From: Actinomycetales bacterium
Lineage (GTDB): Bacteria > Actinomycetota > Actinomycetes > S36-B12
Assembly: GCA_016125355.1 (NCBI GenBank)
Contig: WGLX01000002.1
Location: forward strand, 62,001 to 126,000
Direction of reading: 5' to 3'
DNA length: 64,000 nt
The position numbers and the translations under genes are program-made. Positions 17,708 to 24,528 of this stretch are shown piece by piece (positions within the stretch are counted from its first letter, which is position 1; every line of letters begins with the position of its first letter). Under the pieces are notes generated by a model. The model did not search any database and had not been told where the DNA came from. It was given only the letters and a program-made list of their open reading frames with translations.

Positions 17708-18601
17708 TCACGCGGTTGCCGTGATGTGACCGCCGTGACCGTCGTCCGATTCCTTGTGAGCACCGGCGAGGACGTCGGCCGCGTGGTCGGGGATGTAGTG
17801 GTTCAGCTCGCGCGGTGGTCGTTCGTACCCCGTCGAATCCGGGCGGGACGGCAGCGCCAGCGGAGCGCGGGTGGCCGCGTAGTACGGGATGGTCGACAGC
17901 AGGTGGTGGATCATGTTGATCCGTGCCCTGCGCTTGTCATCGGCCTCGACGACGTACCACGGCGCCTCGGGGATGTCCGTGTGCACGAGCATCTCGTCCT
18001 TGGCCCGCGAGTAGTCCTCCCAGCGGGTGATCGACTCGAGATCCATGGGCGAGAGCTTCCACTGCCGCATCGGATCCTTGAGGCGTGACTCGAAGCGTCG
18101 CTCCTGCTCCGCGTCGCTCACGCTGAACCAGTACTTCCGGAAGATGATGCCGTCCTCGACGAGCAGCCGCTCGAAGATCGGTGTCTGGTGCAGGAAGCGC
18201 CGGTACTCGTCCGGGGTGCAGAAGCCCATGACGCGCTCGACGCCGGCGCGGTTGTACCAGGAGCGGTCGAACAGCCGGATCTCGCCAGCGGCCGGCAGGT
18301 GCTCGATGTACCGCTGGAAGTACCACTGGGTGCGCTCGCGCTCCGTGGGCGCGGGCAGGGCGACGATATTGGCAACGCGGGGATTCAGGTACTGCGTCAC
18401 CCGCTTGATGGTCGATCCCTTGCCGGCGGCGTCGCGGCCCTCGAAGATGACCACCATCCGGGCGCCCTCGAGGCGCACCCACTCCTGCACTTTCACCAGC
18501 TCCGCCTGCAGCCGGTACAGCTCCTTCTCATAGAGCGTCTTCGGCATGCGTGGTGGGGCGTCGGTGGAGCGACGGTGCTTGTCCTTGTCCTTCTTCGGCA
18601 C
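17708..18601 (-). CDS. ppk2: Polyphosphate kinase 2, class I
   Basis: 297 residues; uses polyphosphate to phosphorylate nucleoside diphosphates (or the reverse). Walker A is GRDAAGKG at residues 55-62, the lid module is LFDRSWYNRAGVERVMGF, and EDYSRAKDEMLVHTD with APWYVVEADDKRRARIN are family blocks. Single-domain length and motifs fit class I PPK2. The basic N-terminal tail MPKKDKDKHRR is common. It converges with the DinB gene with a 10-bp gap; no hairpin is seen there. Confidence 0.93.
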   Translation of the reverse strand: MPKKDKDKHRRSTDAPPRMPKTLYEKELYRLQAELVKVQEWVRLEGARMVVIFEGRDAAGKGSTIKRVTQYLNPRVANIVALPAPTERERTQWYFQRYIEHLPAAGEIRLFDRSWYNRAGVERVMGFCTPDEYRRFLHQTPIFERLLVEDGIIFRKYWFSVSDAEQERRFESRLKDPMRQWKLSPMDLESITRWEDYSRAKDEMLVHTDIPEAPWYVVEADDKRRARINMIHHLLSTIPYYAATRAPLALPSRPDSTGYERPPRELNHYIPDHAADVLAGAHKESDDGHGGHITATA

Positions 18602-18661
18602 AGGAGGAGTCTGTCATCCACAGGGGTGGTGGCGCTGCCTGAGCGGGATCGCCGTGCTGGC

Positions 18662-18667
18662 TACGGT
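18662..18667 (+). promoter_or_regulatory. -10 box of leaderless nuclease gene
   Basis: TACGGT, 6 nt before the ATG at 18674, with no ribosome-binding site in between. Confidence 0.5.
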
Positions 18668-18673
18668 GACCGC

Positions 18674-19228
18674 ATGCGCGCCCGCCTGACCGCCGTGGTC
18701 GTGGTGCTCGCGACGGTATGGCCCGTCCTCGCGGCGTGCGGCAGTGCCCCCGCGGCCCCGAGCGTGGCGGCCGACCTTGTGCCACAGGGGCCGGTGGTCG
18801 AGCACGTACCCGTCGATCGCGTGGTCGACGGTGACACGGTCCGCGTGCTCCTCGACGGGCGCAGCGTCAGCGTCCGCATGATCGGCATCAACTCCCCCGA
18901 GTCCGTCAAGCCCGGCTCCGCGGTCGAGTGCTACGGACCCGAGGCCTCGGACTTCGCGAAGTCGCTGCTCACCGGCATGACCGTCACGCTGGAGTTCGAC
19001 GACTCGCAGGGGCGCACGGATCGCTACGACCGCACGCTCGCGTACGTCTGGCGGGAGCTGCCCGACGGCACGCTGCGACTGTTCAATCTCGAGTCGATCG
19101 CCGGTGGCTTCGCCGAGGAGCGGCAGTACGGCTCGCGCGCGTATGCATGGCGACTGGTGTTCGCCGACGAGCAACGCCGGGCACGCCAGGATGCGCGCGG
19201 CCTGTGGGAGGCGTGCCGCGGATCCTGA
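18674..19228 (+). CDS. Staphylococcal nuclease-like (thermonuclease) lipoprotein
   Basis: 184 residues. Lipoprotein signal LTAVVVVLATVWPVLAAC with lipobox LAAC; the mature protein would be exported and lipid-anchored. The SNase fold is visible as VPVDRVVDGDTVRVLLDGRS, the catalytic arginine region VRMIGINSPES, and a second block TDRYDRTLAYVWRELPDGTLRLFN with the conserved RY-RxLAYVW. Actinobacteria carry several such exported Ca-dependent nucleases, probably for nutrient scavenging. It is transcribed alone or with the following gene. Confidence 0.88.
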   Translation: MRARLTAVVVVLATVWPVLAACGSAPAAPSVAADLVPQGPVVEHVPVDRVVDGDTVRVLLDGRSVSVRMIGINSPESVKPGSAVECYGPEASDFAKSLLTGMTVTLEFDDSQGRTDRYDRTLAYVWRELPDGTLRLFNLESIAGGFAEERQYGSRAYAWRLVFADEQRRARQDARGLWEACRGS

Positions 19229-19311
19229 CGTTCCCCGAACACAGAGGCAATAGGGCCCTGACCTCGCCGGATCACACTGGCCGCACTGACATTGGCCAGC
19301 AAGGAGCAGTC

Positions 19312-19932
19312 ATGACCGACGAGAGCGTCCCCACCCCCGAGACCCCTGAGACGCCAGCAGCTGCGGCGTCCCCGGACAGCACCCCCACCGAGGCGTTGCA
19401 GCTCGCCGACCAGCAGCCCGTGGCGCCTCCGCAGGCTGCCGCCTCCCCGGTGGCCCCGCCCAGGAAGGACCACACCCGCACGATCCTCGAGGTCGTGGGC
19501 GGTGTCGTGGCAGCCGGGCTGATCGTCGTGGCCGGAGGCATCGGCTTCGCGGTCGGACATGCGACGTCCGGCTCCGACGACGGCTGGCGCCTCGACCGCG
19601 CTGGGCAGCAGTGGAACGGCGGCCCCGATGCCGGAGGCCCGTTCGGGCAGGGGCGTGGCCAGCAGGACGGCCGGGGCCAGCAGGACGGCCGGGGCCAGTT
19701 CGGACCCGGTCAGCAGGACGGGCAGGGCATGCCCGGCTACGGGGACCAGCAGATGCCCGGTGGCGGCGGCTTCGGGCCGGGCCAGCGTGGTGTCGACCCG
19801 GACGGTGACAACTGGACCGGCCAGGATCGTGGTGGCTTCGGACCCGGCGGCAACGGCGGCAACGGCATGCAGGACGGCACCGGGCCCCTGAACCAGTCCT
19901 CGCCCTCCGGCTCGGGCACCGCAGCCGGCTGA
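19312..19932 (+). CDS. Single-pass membrane protein with Gly/Gln-rich exterior tail
   Basis: 206 residues with no domain I recognise. Residues 1-63 are a proline/threonine/alanine-rich cytoplasmic region, residues about 64-88 (ILEVVGGVVAAGLIVVAGGIGFAVGHATS) contain one membrane segment, and the rest is low complexity dominated by Gly, Gln, Asp and Pro. The segment QQDGRGQ is repeated in tandem (around nucleotides 19660-19700), as is FGPGQ. It follows GGAGC with good spacing. Proteins like this in actinobacteria are usually annotated hypothetical; the tail could interact with the cell wall. Confidence 0.7.
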   Translation: MTDESVPTPETPETPAAAASPDSTPTEALQLADQQPVAPPQAAASPVAPPRKDHTRTILEVVGGVVAAGLIVVAGGIGFAVGHATSGSDDGWRLDRAGQQWNGGPDAGGPFGQGRGQQDGRGQQDGRGQFGPGQQDGQGMPGYGDQQMPGGGGFGPGQRGVDPDGDNWTGQDRGGFGPGGNGGNGMQDGTGPLNQSSPSGSGTAAG

Positions 19933-20060
19933 CCGAGCACCGCTCCCCGAGCGGGAACCACCAGGACCGCCTGCGCGTCGAATGCGTGGTCTTCGGCCCC
20001 GCCGTCGTGCGGGGTCGAGGCCGTGGGCGTCGCAGACTTAAGGTGCCGGAGGAGGGTGTC

Positions 20061-20429
20061 ATGGGCTTCGTGCGTCGGGCGGGCGTGGTCGCGGGCGCGG
20101 TGCGGACCAGCCAGGGCCGGCATCCTCTGCTGCGCCGAGTGACGGTGATCCCGAGGATGCTCCGGGACGCGTTCACCGGCCGTTGGCCGCAGGCACCCTT
20201 CGCGCGGATCATCGGCGGCGTGCTGGGCATCCTCTACGTCATCTCGCCCATCGACCTCATGCCGGAGCTTCTGCTCGGGCCGTTCGGCGTGGCCGACGAC
20301 GTCGCACTCGCGGCGCTGGCTGTGGCGGCATTGCTCTCCAGCGCCGAGGACTACCTGGACGCGCAGGCTGCGGAGGCGGCGCCCGGCGCCGGAGACGTCA
20401 TCCCCGGCGTCGTCATCTCGGACGGCTGA
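20061..20429 (+). CDS. DUF1232 (YkvA-like) membrane protein
   Basis: 122 residues from the ATG at 20061 (GGAGGG upstream). The stretch ARIIGGVLGILYVISPIDLMPE is the DUF1232 signature (YxxSPIDLIPD) and is followed by a second hydrophobic helix, GVADDVALAALAVAALL. Family function is unknown; it is widespread in bacteria as a small two-helix membrane protein. It lies just upstream of, and convergent with, the sulfur-island ArsR gene. Confidence 0.85.
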   Translation: MGFVRRAGVVAGAVRTSQGRHPLLRRVTVIPRMLRDAFTGRWPQAPFARIIGGVLGILYVISPIDLMPELLLGPFGVADDVALAALAVAALLSSAEDYLDAQAAEAAPGAGDVIPGVVISDG

Positions 20430-20439
20430 CCGACCCCCG

Positions 20440-20793
20440 TCAACGGGTGGAGCGGGATGCGCGGGTGGCGGCCTTGCCGAGCCGGCTCTGGTCGTCCAGC
20501 TGATCGACCAGAACCTCCCGCAGCATGTCGATGGCCTTCACGACCTTCTTGTTCGTGAGCGAGTAGTAGACGTTCAACCCGTCCTTGTTCGCCTCGACCA
20601 CGCCGCGCTCGCGCAGGATGGCCAGGTGCTGGCTGGTGTTCGACTGGCTGAGCTCGAGGTCGACGGCCAACTCGCCGACGGTCATCGGACCATCGCGCAG
20701 CACGTTGATGATCATCAGCCGCTTGGGATCAGCGATGGCCTTGCACAGGCGGGCGTGAAGGTCGTGCAGCTCCAGGCTCGTGGCGCGATCCAC
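20440..20793 (-). CDS. ArsR-family regulator of the sulfur island
   Basis: 117 residues of winged helix: CKAIADPKRLMIINVLRDGPMTVGELAVDLELSQSNTSQHLAILRERGVVEANKDGLNVYYSL. Only one cysteine (C17) is present, so it lacks the two-cysteine disulfide/polysulfide switch of SqrR/BigR proteins and also the metal sites of ArsR/SmtB; its signal is unclear. It is the second gene of the leftward transcript that starts with the persulfide dioxygenase (53-bp gap, ribosome-binding site GGGAG), and probably binds the divergent control region at 21984-22169. Role inferred from context. Confidence 0.85.
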   Translation of the reverse strand: MDRATSLELHDLHARLCKAIADPKRLMIINVLRDGPMTVGELAVDLELSQSNTSQHLAILRERGVVEANKDGLNVYYSLTNKKVVKAIDMLREVLVDQLDDQSRLGKAATRASRSTR

Positions 20794-20846
20794 GGCACTC
20801 CCTTCAGTCGACGCCCCCGTGCAATGGCGGACACCCCATGTCTACC

Positions 20847-21983
20847 TCATGTGGTGGTCGACGCCGCACACTGGTTCTTGCCGATCTCCAGGAACTCGAT
20901 CTCATCGGCTGTGGCCTCTTTGCGACCCGAGTTCACCAGCCGGATCGTGTCGTACGTCTCCGGTGCGCTGGGCAGGGAGGTGATCACCTCCTGGATGAAC
21001 CGCGCCATGTCCTCCTCGTTGAGCAGGGCCGACTCGAAGACGTGGCCCAGGCTCGTCTGCACGAGCCCGTTCTCGTCGATCTCATTGGCGAAGGACCAGT
21101 GCGCGGGCAGGACCGTGGTCGCGGGGTCGAGCGGCTGGAGCACGTTGTGCACGGTGTGGAACAGCTCGCTGGCGAGCTCCTCCGCGCGTCCGGTCAGATC
21201 GGGACGTCCCACCCCGCGGACGAAGACCGTGTCGCCGGTGACGAGGAAGCTCCCCGGCAGGGAGATGCAGGTGGACCCAGGGGTGTGCCCGGGGGTCTTG
21301 ATGTTGAGGACGTGCACGGTCGCGTCGCCGAGATCGATCTCCTCGCCGTCCGCGAGCGGGGTGTTGGCGAACGGCGTCGGAGCCTTGCCCGTGTCCTCGA
21401 TCGGCACGCTGTAGACCGCGCCGGCAGCCTCGGCCAGCAGCGGCCCTCCGGTGATGTGGTCGGCGTGGACGTGGGTGTCGATGACGTGGGTGATCGTCAT
21501 GCCCTCGCTGGCCACGAGGTCGAGGTAGAACTGCGGGAAGCGTGCCGGATCGATCACGATGGCCTTCTTGCCCGGCACCCCGATCACGTAGGAGATGCAG
21601 GCCTTGGACGGTCGCTGCACCTGCCACGCCACGATGCCGTCATGAAGGTCGGGCAGACGCCTGGCGACGAGCAGCTCGGCCCAGGCCGCCGTGCCTCCCT
21701 CGAGATTGCGAACCACCTTTCCCTCGTCGGCGAACATGTCGAGCAGCAGGTCGCTGCCGTTGCCGTGGGCGCACACCACGACCGTGTTCTCGGGGATCTC
21801 ATGGACGAGGTCCTCGATCTGCTCGACAGCCATCCAGATGGGGAGGTTCCTCATCTCGACGGGGCGCGAGCCCTCGATCTGCCACGCCGCGTACTCGTCC
21901 TGGTTCCGCACATCGAGGATCATCGGCACCGTGCCGGCCTCGATCTCGTCGTAGAGCTCACGCGTGGTGACTGCTCGTGCCAT
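20847..21983 (-). CDS. Rhodanese–persulfide dioxygenase (ETHE1-like MBL) fusion
   Basis: 378 residues in two domains. Residues 1-112 are a rhodanese domain: LDVRNQDEYAAWQIEGS and the active loop VVVCAHGNGSDLL with C71 (C-x-x-G-x-x-S). Residues about 120-378 are a metallo-beta-lactamase domain of the ETHE1/CstB type, with the metal motif H171-V-H173-A-D175-H176 and KTPGHTPGS further on. ETHE1-type enzymes oxidise glutathione or other persulfides to sulfite; a fused rhodanese would deliver or remove sulfane sulfur. The order (rhodanese first) is opposite to the characterised PRF proteins, in which the rhodanese is C-terminal. Promoter and operators are in the divergent region to the right. Confidence 0.88.
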   Translation of the reverse strand: MARAVTTRELYDEIEAGTVPMILDVRNQDEYAAWQIEGSRPVEMRNLPIWMAVEQIEDLVHEIPENTVVVCAHGNGSDLLLDMFADEGKVVRNLEGGTAAWAELLVARRLPDLHDGIVAWQVQRPSKACISYVIGVPGKKAIVIDPARFPQFYLDLVASEGMTITHVIDTHVHADHITGGPLLAEAAGAVYSVPIEDTGKAPTPFANTPLADGEEIDLGDATVHVLNIKTPGHTPGSTCISLPGSFLVTGDTVFVRGVGRPDLTGRAEELASELFHTVHNVLQPLDPATTVLPAHWSFANEIDENGLVQTSLGHVFESALLNEEDMARFIQEVITSLPSAPETYDTIRLVNSGRKEATADEIEFLEIGKNQCAASTTT

Positions 21984-22017
21984 CGGTGCCTCCTGATCGG
22001 GAATGCGGAATTTCCTA

Positions 22018-22057
22018 GCGCATCTATAGGGATAATTGAGTCGATGCGCAGATCGAC
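22018..22057. promoter_or_regulatory. Operator-like inverted repeats in the sulfur-island divergent region
   Basis: Two overlapping dyads lie between the divergent dioxygenase and dsrE2 genes: GCGCATC (22018-22024) with GATGCGC (22043-22049), and GTCGAT (22040-22045) with ATCGAC (22052-22057). ATGCGC also recurs directly at 22059-22064. A TATAGA on the minus strand (22028-22023) inside the first dyad could be the -10 of the dioxygenase promoter. A likely target of the ArsR protein encoded by this transcript; inference. Confidence 0.45.
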
Positions 22058-22116
22058 ATATGCGCGGACGCTAATGCACTTTTTGAGAAATCGGAAGGGT
22101 TTTTGCGCGAAAACTA

Positions 22117-22145
22117 TTGCTCGAAGGACGTCTGGCCCTTACGGT
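22117..22145 (+). promoter_or_regulatory. Promoter of the dsrE2-tusA-soe operon
   Basis: -35 candidate TTGCTC (22117-22122) and -10 candidate TACGGT (22140-22145) are separated by exactly 17 bp. Initiation near 22152 would leave a short leader with GGAGGAG before the dsrE2 ATG at 22170. The surrounding 150 bp are AT-richer than neighbouring coding DNA. Confidence 0.5.
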
Positions 22146-22169
22146 TCCGGGAACTGCACAGGAGGAGCC

Positions 22170-22670
22170 ATGTCAGACGCAGTACCTGAGCCGGAGCAGG
22201 AGTCGATGACGATCATCGCGTTCAGCGGTGACCTCGACAAGCTCTGGCCGACGATGATCCTCAGCTCGACGGCCGCGGCCACCGGCATGAACGTGACGGT
22301 CTTCTTCACCTTCTGGGGACTCTTCCCCCTGGTGCGGGAGGACGTGAAACATATCGGCAAGGACAAGCTCACGCGGGCCATGTCCCAGTTCAACCCCCCG
22401 GGATTCCAGCGGGCGCATCTGAGCAAGCTGAAGTTCGGTGGGATGGGCAACAAGATGATGCGTCAGGTTGCCAGCAACGAGGGCCTGCTCCCGCCCGAGG
22501 AGCTCTTCGAGATGTGCCAGGAGCTCGACGTCAACATGTGGCCCTGCCAGATGACCATGGACCTCATGGGCATCACCCCGGACATGATGGTTCCGGGGCT
22601 CGGAGAGCCGGTAGGGGCAGCCACGGCCCTCCAACGGATGGCCAAGTCCGAGATCAGCCTCTTCATCTAG
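22170..22670 (+). CDS. DsrE/DsrF/DrsH-like (DsrE2) sulfur-carrier protein
   Basis: 166 residues. The N-terminal MTIIAFSGDLDKLWPTMILSSTAAATGMNVTVFFTFWGL and the later GMGNKMMRQ and ELFEMCQELDVNMWPCQMTMDLMG match the DsrE2 family (PF13686), with cysteines C116 and C126. DsrE2 proteins bind sulfane sulfur and exchange it with TusA and rhodanese in bacterial and archaeal sulfur oxidisers. It is the first rightward gene of the island, and the next gene is tusA, the classic pairing. GGAGG is well placed upstream. The hydrophobic N-terminal half could associate with the membrane, as noted for DsrE2 proteins. Confidence 0.88.
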   Translation: MSDAVPEPEQESMTIIAFSGDLDKLWPTMILSSTAAATGMNVTVFFTFWGLFPLVREDVKHIGKDKLTRAMSQFNPPGFQRAHLSKLKFGGMGNKMMRQVASNEGLLPPEELFEMCQELDVNMWPCQMTMDLMGITPDMMVPGLGEPVGAATALQRMAKSEISLFI

Positions 22671-22694
22671 CCCACCCCCCATAGGAGACCTGCC

Positions 22695-22925
22695 ATGGAG
22701 AACCTCGCCGCCACCGTCGATGCGACTGGCAAGAGCTGTCCGATGCCTGTCCTCATGACCGCCAAGACCGCCAAGACGCTGAACGCGGGAGATGTCTTCC
22801 TCGTCATGGCGACGGATTCCGGTGCTCGCTCGGACATCCCCGCGTGGGCGAGCCAAACGGGGAACGAACTGCTTGAATCCGCAGAGGAAGGCAATGTCCT
22901 GAAGTTCTACATCCGGAAGAAGTGA
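22695..22925 (+). CDS. tusA: TusA sulfurtransferase
   Basis: 76 residues, the standard TusA length. The essential motif is C15-P-M-P in TGKSCPMPVLMTAKT, which carries a persulfide. TusA relays sulfur between rhodaneses, DsrE-type carriers and oxidising enzymes. Situated 24 bp after dsrE2 and 6 bp before the FeS/NrfD gene, it is plainly part of the same transcript. In this context, sulfur trafficking for oxidation is more likely than tRNA thiolation, though no direct proof is visible. Confidence 0.93.
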   Translation: MENLAATVDATGKSCPMPVLMTAKTAKTLNAGDVFLVMATDSGARSDIPAWASQTGNELLESAEEGNVLKFYIRKK

Positions 22926-22931
22926 TTCTTC

Positions 22932-24473
22932 GTGCGATATGGCTTCGCCATCGACCAGCGGACATGCATCGGCTGCCACGCCTGCACCGTCGCCTGCAAG
23001 GTCGAGCACAACGTCCCGGTCGGCAAGTTCCGTACGTGGGTCAAGTACGTGGAGAAGGGCGAATACCCGACCACGACCCGCGAGATGGGCGTGATGCGAT
23101 GCAACCACTGCACCGACGCGCCTTGCGTCAAGGCCTGCCCAACGCAGGCGCTCTTCATCCGCGATGACGGGATCGTCGACTTCGACAACGAGCGCTGCAT
23201 CGGCTGCAAGACCTGCATGCAGGCCTGCCCCTACGACGCGATCTACATCGACGATGACACCCACACCGCGGCAAAGTGCAACTTCTGCGCGCACCGGATC
23301 GACAACGGCCTCGAGCCGGCGTGCGTCCAGGTCTGCCCCACGCAGTCGATCTGGATGGGCGACATCGACGATCCGACGAGTGGGATCAGCAAGTTCCTGA
23401 GCATCACTCCGGTCAACGTGCGCACGCCCGAGCAGGGCACGCGACCGAACGTCTACTACGTCGGCGCCGATCAGACCGTCCTCGATCCGCTGGCGGCTCC
23501 CGTCCAGGACACCTACCTCTGGGCCAACGCCGACCCCCTGAGGCTCGAGACCGCCAAGGAGCTCCCTGGCGACCCCGTCTCCGGTGCCCGCCTGACCTAC
23601 AACACCGAGCACGCGCGGCCCTGGGGGTGGCGTGTCTGGACGTACCTCTGGACCAAGTCCATCGCGGCCGGCGCCCTTCTCCTCGGAGCGCTGCTCCTGC
23701 TCATGACCATGGACCGGTCGACCCTCGTCACCACGGTGGCTCCGGTCGTCACCGAGGTGTTCCTCATGGTGACTGCGGTGCTGCTCGTCTGGGACCTCAA
23801 GCGGCCGGACCGCTTCTGGTTCCTGCTCAATCCCGCGATGATCAACAGGCGATCCTGGCTCGCGATCGGCGGCATCTTCCTGACGATCGGCGCCGCCGTA
23901 GGCGGCCTATGGTTCCTGGCGGGTCTGGCGACGAACCTCGAGATGGGCGACTTCTCCACGGCACTGAAGGTGCTCGCCTGGATCGCTGTCCCGGCGGCCG
24001 TCATGGTCGCGGGCTACACCGCGTTCCTCTTCGGGCAGGCCGAGGGCCGCGACCTGTGGCAGTCGCCGGTGCTGTTCTGGCACCTGCAGGCCCAGGCGAT
24101 CATGGTCGGCGCCGGGGCGCTTCTGCTGCTGACGCCCGTCTTCCAGCCGGACGACGGCACGGTCGCCTGGCTGTCCTGGGCCCTGGTCGTCGGAGTCGTG
24201 GCGCACCTGCTGATCACGGCAGTCGAGTTCGGCGGCAAGCACGCCACGCGGAACGCCGAAGTAGCGGCCCATGCCATCACGAGCGGGCGCTACTCGCGGA
24301 CTTTCTGGTTTGGGTCGGTCCTGCTGTCCCTCGTCGGCGGCGTCCTCGCCCTCGCGACCGGACTGGGCGCGGCCAGCGGCCTGGCCGTGCTGGCCGGGCT
24401 GCTCGTCCAGCCTGCCCTCCTGCTGCACGAGCGGGTCTTCGTGATGGCCGGCCAGGATCCGCCGCTCTCCTAG
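22932..24473 (+). CDS. Fused [4Fe-4S] electron-transfer subunit and NrfD/PsrC membrane subunit (SoeBC-like)
   Basis: 513 residues joining two subunits that are normally separate. Residues 1-200 are a ferredoxin-like PsrB/SoeB domain with four cluster motifs: CIGCHACTVAC (from residue 12), CNHCTDAPCVKACP, CIGCKTCMQACP, and CNFCAHRIDNGLEPACVQVCP. From about residue 215 the protein is an NrfD/PsrC/SoeC membrane domain with about eight helices, including WSWRVWTY-like and LKRPDRFWFLL segments that are typical of the family. It would accept electrons from the molybdopterin subunit encoded next and pass them to quinone. It starts at GTG 6 bp after tusA, with no strong ribosome-binding site visible. 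Confidence 0.88.
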   Translation: MRYGFAIDQRTCIGCHACTVACKVEHNVPVGKFRTWVKYVEKGEYPTTTREMGVMRCNHCTDAPCVKACPTQALFIRDDGIVDFDNERCIGCKTCMQACPYDAIYIDDDTHTAAKCNFCAHRIDNGLEPACVQVCPTQSIWMGDIDDPTSGISKFLSITPVNVRTPEQGTRPNVYYVGADQTVLDPLAAPVQDTYLWANADPLRLETAKELPGDPVSGARLTYNTEHARPWGWRVWTYLWTKSIAAGALLLGALLLLMTMDRSTLVTTVAPVVTEVFLMVTAVLLVWDLKRPDRFWFLLNPAMINRRSWLAIGGIFLTIGAAVGGLWFLAGLATNLEMGDFSTALKVLAWIAVPAAVMVAGYTAFLFGQAEGRDLWQSPVLFWHLQAQAIMVGAGALLLLTPVFQPDDGTVAWLSWALVVGVVAHLLITAVEFGGKHATRNAEVAAHAITSGRYSRTFWFGSVLLSLVGGVLALATGLGAASGLAVLAGLLVQPALLLHERVFVMAGQDPPLS

Positions 24474-24528
24474 TCCAGGTCCGACAGGGCCGCCCCCGCA
24501 AGCCTCGTCCACGAAAGGACGCGTCACC

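Noticed and set aside
22173-23612. 479-codon minus-strand open frame over the dsrE2-tusA-FeS genes
   Set aside because: Antisense to genes with strong motifs and no plausible protein of its own.
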